From AWTP1-9 sp035703165 (GTDB lineage Bacteria; Bacteroidota; Bacteroidia; Chitinophagales; Chitinophagaceae): 64,000 bases of DNA. Within the stretch, counting starts at the first letter, position 1; each line of letters opens with the position of its first letter. Below the pieces are notes generated by a model that saw nothing but the letters and a program-made list of their open reading frames with translations, had not been told where the DNA came from and made no database searches. Below are positions 36,281 to 45,849 of this stretch, piece after piece. Both the position numbers and the translations under genes were made by a program. The stretch lies in contig DASSYR010000050.1 in NCBI GenBank assembly GCA_035703165.1, forward strand, positions 4,449 to 68,448. The letters run 5' to 3'.

Positions 36281-37810
36281 ATGAAATGTCTTAATAAAAG
36301 CCTGTTCTTTTTACTGATGCTGATGATGGTATCAGTTTCCTCTTTATACCCCCAAAGGGTGGTATATGCGGAGCCCGACCGGGATGATTTTCGTCAGATG
36401 CAGTTTGAAATACTTGGTAAAATGAAAGGTAATTTCCTCATTTACAAGAATTATCGTAACCGTCATTTCATTGCTGTTTATGACAATGATATGAAGCAAA
36501 AGGCAAAAGAGGAGCTGACTTTTATGCCAGATAGAACAATTAATGAAGATTTTATAAGTTATAACGATTATAGTCTATTGATTTACCAATATCAAAAACG
36601 TGGAGTTGTTTATTGTATGGGAGTTAAAATAGGAGCGGACGGGAAAAAAACAGGAGAGCCCATTGAATTGGACACTACACAAATAGGGGTGTTTGGTGAT
36701 AATAAAATTTATACAACTGTTTTTAGTGAGGATAAACAGAAAGTGATGGTGTTTAAAATTAAAGGAAAAAATAAAGACAACCTTACAATAACTACCATGC
36801 TTTTTGACCCACAATTTCAATTACAAAACAGAAGAAGGTGGGCCTATACCATAGACGAGCATAATGATATTATTAATGATTTTGCCGTAACGAATAACGG
36901 TGATTTTGCTTTTTTGCAAGGACACGGCAACTTTAACAGAGATAATATTTCACAGTGTAAACTGGTAGTAAAAAAACTAACGGATTCTATGCCTGTTGTA
37001 ACCGAACTCCCGTTTAAAGACATTTATCTTGATGAGGTACGGTTAAAAATTGATAATTATAATAAACGATACGTAGTTACTTCGTTTTATTCCAGAAAGA
37101 AAAGAGATAATATAGCAGGGCTTTATTCTGTTATTTTAAATTGGGAGTTAAATGACCCTGTTTCAGCTTCACAAATAGAATTTAGCGACGAATTAAGAAA
37201 ACTGGCAAAAGGAGATGTAAATAGCAAGGCAGCATTTAATGATTATTTTATTAAGCATATAATCATAAAAGGAGATGGAGGGTTCGTACTTACCAGTGAA
37301 AGTAATTATACCAGTTCACGAGGCACATCCTGGAATCGGTGGGATTATTTGTATGGTAATCCGTTTTACTCCCCCTTTGATTATTATGCCTGGAGCCCAT
37401 GGAACAATTGGGGATGGGGATGGAATCGCTTTAACAATTTACAATCCATAAGGTATTATGCTGACAATATTATGGTGTTGTCTTTAGATAATACGGGTAA
37501 GCTTCAATGGAGTAGTATAATAAATAAAAGCCAGTTTGATGATGATACAGATAATTTGCTCTCGTATCAACTTATGAACCTTGGTGGTGAACTACATTTT
37601 CTCTACAATGAATGGCAACGGCGCACTCCCATTTTATTAGCACAAGCAGTTGGGCCTGACGGGAAACTCAGCCGCATACCACCATTTAAAAATATGGACA
37701 GGGGGTACGATGTACTTATACGGTTGAGCAAACAGGTTAGTGCAAAACAATTAATAGCTCCCTGCATTTACCGCAACTATATAAGTTTTGCCAAAGTGGA
37801 ATTTTTATAA
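36281..37810 (+). CDS. Secreted protein of unknown function
   Basis: About 509 residues from MKCLNKSLFF (36281) with a signal peptide ending near SSLYPQ; an ATG at 36245 would precede the signal. I do not recognise the family. The mature protein looks like all-beta repeats with many YD-, DG- and N-G-D-F turns, consistent with a beta-propeller. A strongly aromatic patch (YNPFYSPFDYYAW-like, with WNNWGWGWNRF) lies near residues 355-390. A surface or periplasmic location is likely. The neighbour downstream is a multi-pass membrane protein 61 bases away. Confidence 0.6.
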   Translation: MKCLNKSLFFLLMLMMVSVSSLYPQRVVYAEPDRDDFRQMQFEILGKMKGNFLIYKNYRNRHFIAVYDNDMKQKAKEELTFMPDRTINEDFISYNDYSLLIYQYQKRGVVYCMGVKIGADGKKTGEPIELDTTQIGVFGDNKIYTTVFSEDKQKVMVFKIKGKNKDNLTITTMLFDPQFQLQNRRRWAYTIDEHNDIINDFAVTNNGDFAFLQGHGNFNRDNISQCKLVVKKLTDSMPVVTELPFKDIYLDEVRLKIDNYNKRYVVTSFYSRKKRDNIAGLYSVILNWELNDPVSASQIEFSDELRKLAKGDVNSKAAFNDYFIKHIIIKGDGGFVLTSESNYTSSRGTSWNRWDYLYGNPFYSPFDYYAWSPWNNWGWGWNRFNNLQSIRYYADNIMVLSLDNTGKLQWSSIINKSQFDDDTDNLLSYQLMNLGGELHFLYNEWQRRTPILLAQAVGPDGKLSRIPPFKNMDRGYDVLIRLSKQVSAKQLIAPCIYRNYISFAKVEFL

Positions 37811-37871
37811 TAAACCTTTCTTTTAGCGGACTGCTTTTTTTAAATTTGATTTGTAACAAATTGTATTTGCG

Positions 37872-38846
37872 TTGATAAGCATCTACCGGGAAAATAGTAC
37901 TACGAACGTTTTTTTATTAATGATTTATGGATTATTAATAAAATTACCCTACTTGCTGCACCCACATTTACCTGTTGCCGAAGTAACCGATGGCTTTTTA
38001 TATCACGAATTATTAAGCTTTTTAAATAAATCAGCAGCAGGTTTTCCGGTTATTTATCCTGTTATTACTTACATTTTATTGTTTACGCAATCTTTAACCT
38101 TAAACAGGCTTATAAATGAGCAGCGGCTTATGTACACGCCTAATTACCTGGTAGCAATGGCCTACCTTTTGGTAACTTCCCTGATACCGAATTGGAATTA
38201 TCTTTCATCAGTATTAATCGCCAATTCAGTAATGGTATGGGCATGGCCTCGAATGGTTTCTTTGTATAAAAATCCTAACCCGAAAACCCTTTTGTTCAAT
38301 ATAGGAATGGGTTTTGGGATAGCTTCTTTTTTTTATGTGCCGTCTTTACTCTTACTGGTATTGTTAGTAATAGCGTTACTGGTATTTCGCCCCTTTAAAA
38401 TTACCGAATGGATAGTAGCTTTATTAGGCATACTTACTCCGTATTATTTTCTATTCGTTTATTTGTTTTTAACGGACAAACTTAATTTTGCAACGATCTT
38501 GCCGGAAGTATCATTTAATTATCCCGATTTTAAATTAAAATGGTTTTGGGCACGCACAAGTTTGCTTGTTTTCCCTCTCCTGGTTGGAATGTATTTTGTT
38601 CAGGCTAATACAAACCGCATGCTGATACAAGTGCGGAAAAGTTGGGCGTTAATGCGTTTTTATTTTCTCATTTCACTTTTTATACCCCTTTTTAATTCTA
38701 CATCAGCTTTTGATTACTGGATATTATCGGCTATTCCCCTGGCGTGTTTCCATGGAGCTGCTTACTTTTATCCCAGGCAATCCATTTTCCCGGGTTTTTT
38801 GCACTGGCTAACTATTTTGTTTATAATTCTATCTTTCTTTTTGTGA
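37872..38846 (+). CDS. Multi-pass membrane protein (DUF6427-like)
   Basis: 324 residues with about ten hydrophobic helices. The start ISIYRENSTTNVFLLMIYGL and the central FNIGMGFGIASFFYVPSLLLLVLLVIALLVFRP resemble the DUF6427 group of Bacteroidota membrane proteins, but I cannot confirm membership. Translation appears to begin at TTG 37872. It lies 70 bases before purQ in the same direction. Confidence 0.55.
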   Translation: MISIYRENSTTNVFLLMIYGLLIKLPYLLHPHLPVAEVTDGFLYHELLSFLNKSAAGFPVIYPVITYILLFTQSLTLNRLINEQRLMYTPNYLVAMAYLLVTSLIPNWNYLSSVLIANSVMVWAWPRMVSLYKNPNPKTLLFNIGMGFGIASFFYVPSLLLLVLLVIALLVFRPFKITEWIVALLGILTPYYFLFVYLFLTDKLNFATILPEVSFNYPDFKLKWFWARTSLLVFPLLVGMYFVQANTNRMLIQVRKSWALMRFYFLISLFIPLFNSTSAFDYWILSAIPLACFHGAAYFYPRQSIFPGFLHWLTILFIILSFFL

Positions 38847-38916
38847 GAAAAAGAATGTGTGCTTTTTAAAGCTTATTACTACCGTTTTTTTAACTTTGCT
38901 GCTCAACTCCCATCAA

Positions 38917-39609
38917 ATGAAGTTTGGCGTAATTGTATTTCCGGGTTCTAATTGCGATAGAGATATATATAATGCCCTGAAACATGATCTTAAACAGGAA
39001 GTAATCATGCTTTGGCATAAAGATAAAGACTTGAGTTTGTTTAATACAGACGACTGCATTGTATTACCCGGTGGTTTTTCTTATGGCGATTATTTACGTT
39101 GCGGCGCCATAGCCCGGTTTAGCCCGCTTATGCAAAGTGTAATTGAGTTTGCCAATAAAGGCGGTAAAGTATTGGGCGTTTGTAATGGGTTTCAGATCTT
39201 GTGTGAATCCGGCCTGTTGCCTGGCGCCTTATTGCGTAATGCAAACCAACAATTTATTTGCAAAAACGTTTTTATAAAAGGCGATGACGGAGAAGTATTA
39301 ATGATACCCATAGCTCATGGAGAAGGCAGATATTATGCGGACGAAAACACCTTGAGGCAGTTGGAAAACAATGGGCAAATTATTTATCGTTATTGTGACA
39401 AAATGGGTAACATAACTAATGAAGCTAACCCCAATGGTGCTAAAAATAATATAGCTGGAATTTGTAATGCAAAGCGCAATGTTTTTGGCATGATGCCCCA
39501 CCCGGAAAGAGCCTGTAGCGAAGCCCTGGGTAATATAGATGGACGTAAAGTATTTAAAACTTTGTTAATTAAAAATCTTCGGCTTATTGAACAGCCTGAG
39601 TTAGCTTAA
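38917..39609 (+). CDS. purQ: Phosphoribosylformylglycinamidine synthase subunit PurQ
   Basis: 230 residues from MKFGVIVFPGSNCDRD (38917); the longer frame from 38857 lacks similarity. Class I glutamine amidotransferase: nucleophile Cys in LGVCNGFQIL (~88), then AHGEGRYYAD (~130) and the catalytic His-Glu in MMPHPERA (~194). It feeds ammonia to PurL in purine synthesis; purS and purL are not here. A -7-like element TAACTTTG at 38891-38898 suggests a promoter within the upstream gap. Confidence 0.94.
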   Translation: MKFGVIVFPGSNCDRDIYNALKHDLKQEVIMLWHKDKDLSLFNTDDCIVLPGGFSYGDYLRCGAIARFSPLMQSVIEFANKGGKVLGVCNGFQILCESGLLPGALLRNANQQFICKNVFIKGDDGEVLMIPIAHGEGRYYADENTLRQLENNGQIIYRYCDKMGNITNEANPNGAKNNIAGICNAKRNVFGMMPHPERACSEALGNIDGRKVFKTLLIKNLRLIEQPELA

Positions 39610-39702
39610 TTTATCGGTTAGCCGTTTTCCCTTTGTCATAAATATTACCAAACCAATTTTTATTTGGTGCTATAATTGCACTTTTAAAAGAAATAAATAC
39701 CG

Positions 39703-40158
39703 ATGAAACACATTATTTGTACTGTTGTAGCTTTATTTTTTGGATTGTTAGTAATGGCACAATCCAAAACAAAGGTAACCTGGACGTATGCTGCCAAAAA
39801 AATTGGCGATAAAAAATACGAATTACGGTTAGCCGCAACCATTCAAGGCGGATGGCATTTATATAGTCAAAATTTAGATGCTGATGCCATTGCACTACCT
39901 ACAACTATCTCTTTTAAAAAAAATCCTCTTATTACAATACAGGGAAAAGTAAAAGAAAATGGAAAGCTTATTGCAGAATATGATAAGGCCACACAGTCTA
40001 ACTCCAAATATTATAAAGACAAGGTGGAATTTGTACAACTGGTTACTTTAAAAACAAAAGCTAAAACTTCTATAAGTGGTGAAGTAGAGTTTATGGTTTG
40101 CGACGACAAATCCTGTTTGCCACCCTCAAAAGTTCCTTTTACCATTGCTATTCAATAA
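39703..40158 (+). CDS. Stand-alone DsbD alpha-type periplasmic domain protein
   Basis: 151 residues with a signal peptide (cleavage after LLVMA-QS). The rest is the N-terminal immunoglobulin-like domain of DsbD, ending in VCDDKSCLPPSKVPF with the redox pair Cys133/Cys138. In DsbD, this domain passes electrons from the membrane core to periplasmic thiol proteins. The next gene encodes a full DsbD whose own alpha domain has no such cysteines, so this small protein may supply the activity in trans. Confidence 0.85.
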   Translation: MKHIICTVVALFFGLLVMAQSKTKVTWTYAAKKIGDKKYELRLAATIQGGWHLYSQNLDADAIALPTTISFKKNPLITIQGKVKENGKLIAEYDKATQSNSKYYKDKVEFVQLVTLKTKAKTSISGEVEFMVCDDKSCLPPSKVPFTIAIQ

Positions 40159-40168
40159 CTATTTTTTG

Positions 40169-40194
40169 AATCCCGTTATTCACGGGATTTTTTA
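40169..40194 (+). terminator. Terminator between the DsbD-alpha gene and dsbD
   Basis: AATCCCG/CGGGATT stem (7 bp) with a 7-base loop followed by TTTTTATAAAA. It would partly separate the two genes transcriptionally despite their close functional link. Confidence 0.65.
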
Positions 40195-40208
40195 TAAAAC
40201 TATTTTTC

Positions 40209-42146
40209 ATGAAACATTTTATATTCCTTTTGCTGTTATTTTTTACTGTTGGGGTGTATTCACAAAATACAGGTCAGGTTACATGGCAATTTTCATCCAA
40301 AAAAAATGCTGATAAGGAATATGAAATCAACGGTAAAGGGAATATAAAGGATACCTGGCATTTATACGGCCCTAATAATGATATCGAAGGGTTAGAACAA
40401 CTTCGTTTTTCCTTTACAGATAGCTCTATTGTGCAATTAGGAAGTATTGAAGTAAAAGGTTCTTCCAAAAAAATTAATGACGCATTGCTTGGTACAACAG
40501 CTGAAGTTTATGAAGGGGGTGTGGAATTAAGTTTGAAAATAAAATTTACGGGAGATGTTCCCGCAAAATTAAAGGCTACACTACTTTATAATATTGCCGG
40601 GGGAGAAGAATTTATTCCCGTTACCGATGAAAAAGTGGAAGTAGAAATGGAGGGAGGGGTTGCTTCCAATACAAGAATTAAAATTCAAAGTATTGATATA
40701 AAAAACCCGGTAGCAACCTGTGGAGATGATGATACGGAAGGAAAAAGCTTAGCCAGTATTTTTTTCTTAGGACTAATTGGTGGTTTTATTGCATTACTTA
40801 CTCCTTGCGTTTTCCCGCTTATACCACTAACAGTTTCTTTTTTTACGAAACGTTCGACAGAAAGAAAAAAAGGCGCGGCAAACGCCATGTTGTACGGCTT
40901 TTTTATTTTTCTGATTTATGTATTGTTAAGCCTTCCTTTTCATCTGCTTGACCAGGCAAACCCGGAAATATTAAACAATATTTCTACCAATATATGGCTG
41001 AATCTTTTGTTCTTTATCATCTTTATTGTATTTGCCATTTCTTTTTTCGGCTATTTTGAAATCGGATTACCGCCATCTTTAGCCAGTAAAATTGATTCAA
41101 GGTCTGGAATAGGTAACTGGGGTGGAATATTTTTTATGGCACTTACCCTGGCTATTGTTTCTTTTTCTTGCACAGGGCCAATATTAGGTTCTTTATTAGC
41201 AGGGGCACTTACCAACAACGGAGGAGCAATACAACTTACCTTTGGTATGGGAGGTTTTGGGCTCGGGCTGGCATTACCCTTTGCTTTATTTGCTTTATTT
41301 CCACAGTGGCTTCATTCATTGCCTAAATCTGGCGGTTGGTTAACTTCTGTAAAAGTGGTACTTGGCTTTTTGGAGTTAGCTATGGCCATCAAGTTCCTGT
41401 CCAATGCCGATTTAGTAGCGCAATGGGGCTTTTTAAAAAGAGAGATTTTTATTGGTAGCTGGATTGTTATTGGGATTGCTATAATACTATATCTTGTTGG
41501 ATTTATCCGTTTCCCCCACGATTCACCGGTGAAAAAAATAAAAGGAATAAGGCTGGCTTTTATTATTTTATTTTCCATAACAACGTTGTATATAACGCCG
41601 GGTATTACTAATACAAAATGGGCTAACCTGAAATTAATCAGCGGTTTCCCCCCCCCACTTTGTTACAGTTTATATACACACCCTGTTAATTGCGAAAAGG
41701 GGATTGAGCCATTAAGAGATTATGAGGAGGCATTGCGGATAGCCAAAGCTGAAAACAAGCCTATTTTAATTGATTTTACCGGATGGGCCTGTGTAAACTG
41801 TCGCCGTATGGAAGAAAAAGTATGGGTTGATCCCGATGTAGTTGCTAAAATGAAAAATGATTTTGTAGTAGTATCCTTGTACGTGGATGAAAAACAGGTA
41901 TTGCCGGCTGCCAAACAATTAGAGTATAAAACAAAAACCGGGGCCGATAAATCTATCGTTACCGTGGGAGACAAATGGGCTACCTTCCAGTCTGAAAACT
42001 TTAATGCTGTATCACAACCCCAGTATGCTATTATTAGTACGGATGAAAAAGCGCTAACTAAAACAAAGGGGTACACGCCTAATTCTTCAGAATTTAATAA
42101 GTGGCTGCAATGTGGGCTGGATGCATTTAAATCTTCTGTTAAATAA
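40209..42146 (+). CDS. dsbD: Thiol:disulfide interchange protein DsbD
   Basis: 645 residues. Signal peptide to ~18; alpha-like domain ~20-155 without any cysteine; eight-helix membrane core ~175-460 with redox Cys in LTPCVFPLIP (~198) and VSFSCTGPILGS (~320); C-terminal thioredoxin domain ~495-645 with WACVNCRRMEEKVW (~525). It moves electrons from cytoplasmic thioredoxin to the periplasm. A C9 run (41648-41656) lies between the membrane and thioredoxin domains. Convergent with the sigma-factor gene. Confidence 0.92.
   Translation: MKHFIFLLLLFFTVGVYSQNTGQVTWQFSSKKNADKEYEINGKGNIKDTWHLYGPNNDIEGLEQLRFSFTDSSIVQLGSIEVKGSSKKINDALLGTTAEVYEGGVELSLKIKFTGDVPAKLKATLLYNIAGGEEFIPVTDEKVEVEMEGGVASNTRIKIQSIDIKNPVATCGDDDTEGKSLASIFFLGLIGGFIALLTPCVFPLIPLTVSFFTKRSTERKKGAANAMLYGFFIFLIYVLLSLPFHLLDQANPEILNNISTNIWLNLLFFIIFIVFAISFFGYFEIGLPPSLASKIDSRSGIGNWGGIFFMALTLAIVSFSCTGPILGSLLAGALTNNGGAIQLTFGMGGFGLGLALPFALFALFPQWLHSLPKSGGWLTSVKVVLGFLELAMAIKFLSNADLVAQWGFLKREIFIGSWIVIGIAIILYLVGFIRFPHDSPVKKIKGIRLAFIILFSITTLYITPGITNTKWANLKLISGFPPPLCYSLYTHPVNCEKGIEPLRDYEEALRIAKAENKPILIDFTGWACVNCRRMEEKVWVDPDVVAKMKNDFVVVSLYVDEKQVLPAAKQLEYKTKTGADKSIVTVGDKWATFQSENFNAVSQPQYAIISTDEKALTKTKGYTPNSSEFNKWLQCGLDAFKSSVK
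41648..41656 (+). repeat. C9 homopolymer in dsbD
   Basis: Nine C residues encode the end of Phe and three Pro in GFPPPLC, near residue 480. A one-base slip would remove the thioredoxin domain. The FPPP residues themselves are normal for the family, so the tract is not an insertion. Confidence 0.9.
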
Positions 42147-42149
42147 ATA

Positions 42150-42175
42150 AAAATGCTCCCTGAGAGGAGCATTTT
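42150..42175. terminator. Bidirectional terminator between dsbD and the sigma-factor gene
   Basis: AAAATGCTCC/GGAGCATTTT, a perfect 10-bp stem with a 6-base loop. A-rich and T-rich arms serve both convergent genes. Confidence 0.8.
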
Positions 42176-42199
42176 CTATCTTATTAAAAACATACAATT

Positions 42200-42781
42200 T
42201 TACAAGGCAATTTGCTTTTCAACCATCATTTTACGCAGGTTAATTAATCCATAACGCATACGTCCGAGAGCTGTGTTGATGCTGCATTTGGTTAAATCAG
42301 CTATTTCTTTAAAACTTAAATCGGCATAGTGACGAAGAATTATTACCTCTCTTTGTTCATCCGGTAGTAAATCCAACATACGACGTACACGATCGTAGCT
42401 CTGGCGTTTCATCATTTTTACATCGGCGCCTTCCTCGCTGAAATTTATTACTTCAAATATATCCTGGTTGTCGTTGGTTTTTATGGTAGGAGTTCTTTTT
42501 AGCTTACGGAAGTGATCTACACAAAGGTTATGTGCAATACGCATAGCCCAGGGAAGAAATTTTCCTTCCTCGGTATATCGCCCGCCGCGTACTGTATCAA
42601 TTATGCGGATGAATACATCCTGAAAAATATCCTCGGCTAAGTATTTATCTTTTACCAAAAGGAAAATGGAGGTATAAATTTTGTCTTTGTAGCGAATTAC
42701 AAGTGTTTCCAGAGCTTCGGGAGTTCCTTCCTGAAATAGGTGGATTAGCTGCTGATCAGTCAGTTTGTTAAATGTATGCAT
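42200..42781 (-). CDS. ECF-type RNA polymerase sigma factor
   Basis: 193 residues. Sigma region 2 spans about 25-95 (DKYLAEDIFQDVFIRII, KFLPWAMRIAHNLCVDHFRK), and region 4 about 130-185 (LLPDEQREVIILRHYADLSFKEIADLTKCSINTALGRMRYG). The length and order match sigma-70 family ECF factors. No anti-sigma or TonB-dependent receptor gene is adjacent, so it does not look like a FecI-type factor. Divergent from uvrA across a 254-base gap. Confidence 0.9.
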   Translation of the reverse strand: MHTFNKLTDQQLIHLFQEGTPEALETLVIRYKDKIYTSIFLLVKDKYLAEDIFQDVFIRIIDTVRGGRYTEEGKFLPWAMRIAHNLCVDHFRKLKRTPTIKTNDNQDIFEVINFSEEGADVKMMKRQSYDRVRRMLDLLPDEQREVIILRHYADLSFKEIADLTKCSINTALGRMRYGLINLRKMMVEKQIAL

Positions 42782-43035
42782 AGAACCGCATTTTAATTGG
42801 GTTTGGCAATCTGTTAATGTGACTAAAAACTAAATGTGTAGAAGTTGTGCGATAGGCAAAAAGATGTGTGTTTGGTTTTGAAAATATTGGATTTCACATT
42901 AAAAGTAGTTTATTTCTTTAATTCAGCAAACTTTTGGGAAAAAAACTTGCCGATACCGTAATTTCTGCAATTATTCAAATAGCAATAATTAACAGAAAAT
43001 TAATTAATTGTTACATTTAAATTTGCTCTCCTTTT

Positions 43036-45849
43036 ATGAGTACGGTAAAAAGAACAAATACAACACCAGCCATTTCTGCAAAGAAAACGGATTCAATATA
43101 TATTAAGGGGGCAAGGGTACACAATTTAAAAAACGTATCCGTAGCTATTCCGAGAAATAAATTAATTGTAGTAACAGGCGTATCTGGTTCAGGAAAATCT
43201 TCTTTAACAATTGATACCCTTTATGCGGAAGGTCAGAGACGATATGCCGAAAGTTTAAGTGCCTATGCCCGCCAGTTTTTAAACCGAATGAACAAACCGG
43301 ATGTGGATTTTATTAAAGGGTTAAGTCCGGCTATTGCCATTGAGCAGAAAGTTATAACCCGTACGCCTCGTTCTACTGTGGGTAGCATGACAGAAATTTA
43401 TGATTACCTGCGTTTACTATTTGCCAGGATTGGAAAAACCATATCGCCTGTTAGCGGGAAAGAAGTAAAAAAAGATGACGTGAACGATGTAGTAGAAGCC
43501 ATTGCTGAATTAAAAGAAGGGGATAAAGTTTTGATATTGGTACCTTTTAAGATTCATCAAAAAAGGGATATAAAAGAAGAATTGAAAATCCTATTGCAAA
43601 AGGGGTTTTCAAGGATTTATCATAATAAAGAAACATTACGGATTGAAGATTTATTAGAGAGTAAAGATTTTACATTATCAAAATCTGTCTTAAAATCATC
43701 CGTGTATGTGCTTATTGACCGTCTTGTAGTAAAACCGTTTGATGAGGATGACAAACATAGAATAGCTGATTCGGTAGGAACAGCTTTTTATGAAGGCGAT
43801 GGCGAGGTGTATATAGAAATCAATGGAGACAAGCTGCTACATTTTTCTAATAAATTTGAATTGGATGGAATCATTTTTGAAGAACCTTCGCCTAATTTAT
43901 TTTCTTTTAATAATCCTTTCGGCGCCTGCCCTGTTTGTGAAGGTTTTTCCCAGGTTTTGGGTATTGATGAGGATTTGGTTTTACCAGACAGGAGACTAAG
44001 TGTATATGAAAACGGAGTGGCTCCCTGGAAAGGAGAAAAATTAAGCTGGTGGAAAGACCAATTTGTGAAAGCAGCCCGTAAGTTCGATTTTCCGGTACAT
44101 AAGCCCATTGCTCAGCTAACCAGGCAGCAATTAAAAGTATTGTGGGAGGGCAATGAACATGCTTATGGTATTAATGATTTTTTTAAGGAAGTTGAACAAA
44201 ATTTATATAAAGTTCAGTACCGGGTATTGCTTTCAAGATACCGGGGGCGTACCATGTGTTATGAATGTAAAGGATACCGCTTAAGAAAAGAAGCGTTGTA
44301 TATAAAAATTGCTAAAAAGCATATTGGTGAATTATGCGAAATGCAAGTAAAAGATTTAAAGCTGTGGTTTGAAAAACTTTCGCTATCGGATTATGATGCA
44401 AAAATTGGTAAAAGATTATTAATAGAAATACATCATCGCTTACAAACATTGCTGGATGTTGGCTTAGGGTACCTTACCTTGAATCGCCTGGCTAATAGTT
44501 TAAGTGGGGGAGAGAGTCAACGTATTCAATTAACAAGAAGTTTAGGGAGCAATCTTACTAATTCGCTTTATATTTTAGACGAACCGTCTATAGGATTACA
44601 TCCGAGAGATACCTCAAGATTAATATCCGTTTTAAAACAGTTACGTGATTTAGGAAATACGGTAATAGTGGTGGAACATGATGAAATGATGATGCGGGAG
44701 GCCGATCATATTATTGATATGGGGCCTTTGGCCAGTCATTTAGGTGGAGAAATTATTGCAGAAGGAAATTATGAGGAAGTAATAGCAAACAAATTAAGTT
44801 TAACGGGTAGATATCTGAAAGGTGAATTAAAAATTGAGCCGCCTGTACATATTCGAAAAGGCATTCGGTCAATTAAGGTAGAAGAGGCACAACAAAATAA
44901 CTTAAAAAACATTACAGTAGAATTTCCTTTAAATGTTTTATGTGTTGTGAGTGGAGTAAGTGGCAGCGGTAAAACAACGCTGGTTAAACAAATTTTATAT
45001 CCTGCTCTTAAAAAAATAAAGGGCGAGTATGTAGATAAGGTTGGCCTGCATAAAACCATCAGTGGCGATATTGATTACATTTCGCAAATAGAAATGGTTG
45101 ACCAAAATCCAATCGGTAAGTCATCCAGAAGTAATCCGGTTACCTATATTAAAGCGTACGATGAAATAAGAGATTTATTTTCTAATCAGCCACTAAGTAA
45201 AATCCGCGGTTTTCAGCCCAAGCACTTTTCTTTTAATGTGGATGGCGGACGATGCGATGCTTGTAAAGGCGAGGGCGAGCAGGTAGTGGAAATGCAGTTT
45301 CTGGCCGATGTGCATTTGATTTGTGAAGTATGTGGTGGGAAGAGATTTAAAGAAGAAGTGCTGGAGGTAACATACCAAAACAAGAGTATTCATGACGTAT
45401 TGGAGTTAAGTGCAGACGAGGCGATTGATTTTTTTAAAAATGAGAAAGATATTGTAAATAAAATAAAACCTTTGTGTGATGTGGGTCTTGGCTATATTAA
45501 ACTCGGTCAATCATCGGATACACTATCCGGTGGCGAAGCACAAAGAGTTAAACTTGCTTCATTTTTGGGTAAAGGAAAAGCGCAAGGACATATACTTTTT
45601 ATTTTTGACGAACCCACAACCGGTCTTCACTTTCACGACATAAAAAAGCTACTTTCTTCATTTAATGCATTAATTGAGCAAGGGCATTCCATTATTGTAA
45701 TTGAGCACAATGTGGATGTAATCAAATCGGCCGATTGGATTATTGACCTGGGGCCGGAAGCTGGCGATGGAGGTGGCGATTTGGTTTATAGCGGCCCGCC
45801 TAAGGGAATTAAAAATAAAGCAATAAGCTATACTGCAAAATTCATCTGA
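43036..45849 (+). CDS. uvrA: Excinuclease ABC subunit A
   Basis: 937 residues, typical length. Two ABC ATPase modules: Walker A GVSGSGKSSL (~48) and GVSGSGKTTL (~640); signatures LSGGESQRIQL (~490) and LSGGEAQRVKL (~832); Walker B ILDEPSIGLHP and IFDEPTTGLHF. Zinc sites include CPVC/CYEC in the first half and CDACKGEGE with CEVCGG near 735-775. It recognises helix-distorting DNA lesions together with UvrB. A -7 element TAAATTTG at 43018-43025 lies just upstream, giving a very short leader. Confidence 0.98.
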   Translation: MSTVKRTNTTPAISAKKTDSIYIKGARVHNLKNVSVAIPRNKLIVVTGVSGSGKSSLTIDTLYAEGQRRYAESLSAYARQFLNRMNKPDVDFIKGLSPAIAIEQKVITRTPRSTVGSMTEIYDYLRLLFARIGKTISPVSGKEVKKDDVNDVVEAIAELKEGDKVLILVPFKIHQKRDIKEELKILLQKGFSRIYHNKETLRIEDLLESKDFTLSKSVLKSSVYVLIDRLVVKPFDEDDKHRIADSVGTAFYEGDGEVYIEINGDKLLHFSNKFELDGIIFEEPSPNLFSFNNPFGACPVCEGFSQVLGIDEDLVLPDRRLSVYENGVAPWKGEKLSWWKDQFVKAARKFDFPVHKPIAQLTRQQLKVLWEGNEHAYGINDFFKEVEQNLYKVQYRVLLSRYRGRTMCYECKGYRLRKEALYIKIAKKHIGELCEMQVKDLKLWFEKLSLSDYDAKIGKRLLIEIHHRLQTLLDVGLGYLTLNRLANSLSGGESQRIQLTRSLGSNLTNSLYILDEPSIGLHPRDTSRLISVLKQLRDLGNTVIVVEHDEMMMREADHIIDMGPLASHLGGEIIAEGNYEEVIANKLSLTGRYLKGELKIEPPVHIRKGIRSIKVEEAQQNNLKNITVEFPLNVLCVVSGVSGSGKTTLVKQILYPALKKIKGEYVDKVGLHKTISGDIDYISQIEMVDQNPIGKSSRSNPVTYIKAYDEIRDLFSNQPLSKIRGFQPKHFSFNVDGGRCDACKGEGEQVVEMQFLADVHLICEVCGGKRFKEEVLEVTYQNKSIHDVLELSADEAIDFFKNEKDIVNKIKPLCDVGLGYIKLGQSSDTLSGGEAQRVKLASFLGKGKAQGHILFIFDEPTTGLHFHDIKKLLSSFNALIEQGHSIIVIEHNVDVIKSADWIIDLGPEAGDGGGDLVYSGPPKGIKNKAISYTAKFI

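Noticed and set aside
41640..41665. GC-rich dsbD segment as another inserted palindromic repeat
   Set aside because: Only a C9 run is present, there is no G-rich arm, and the encoded FPPP looks native to the family.
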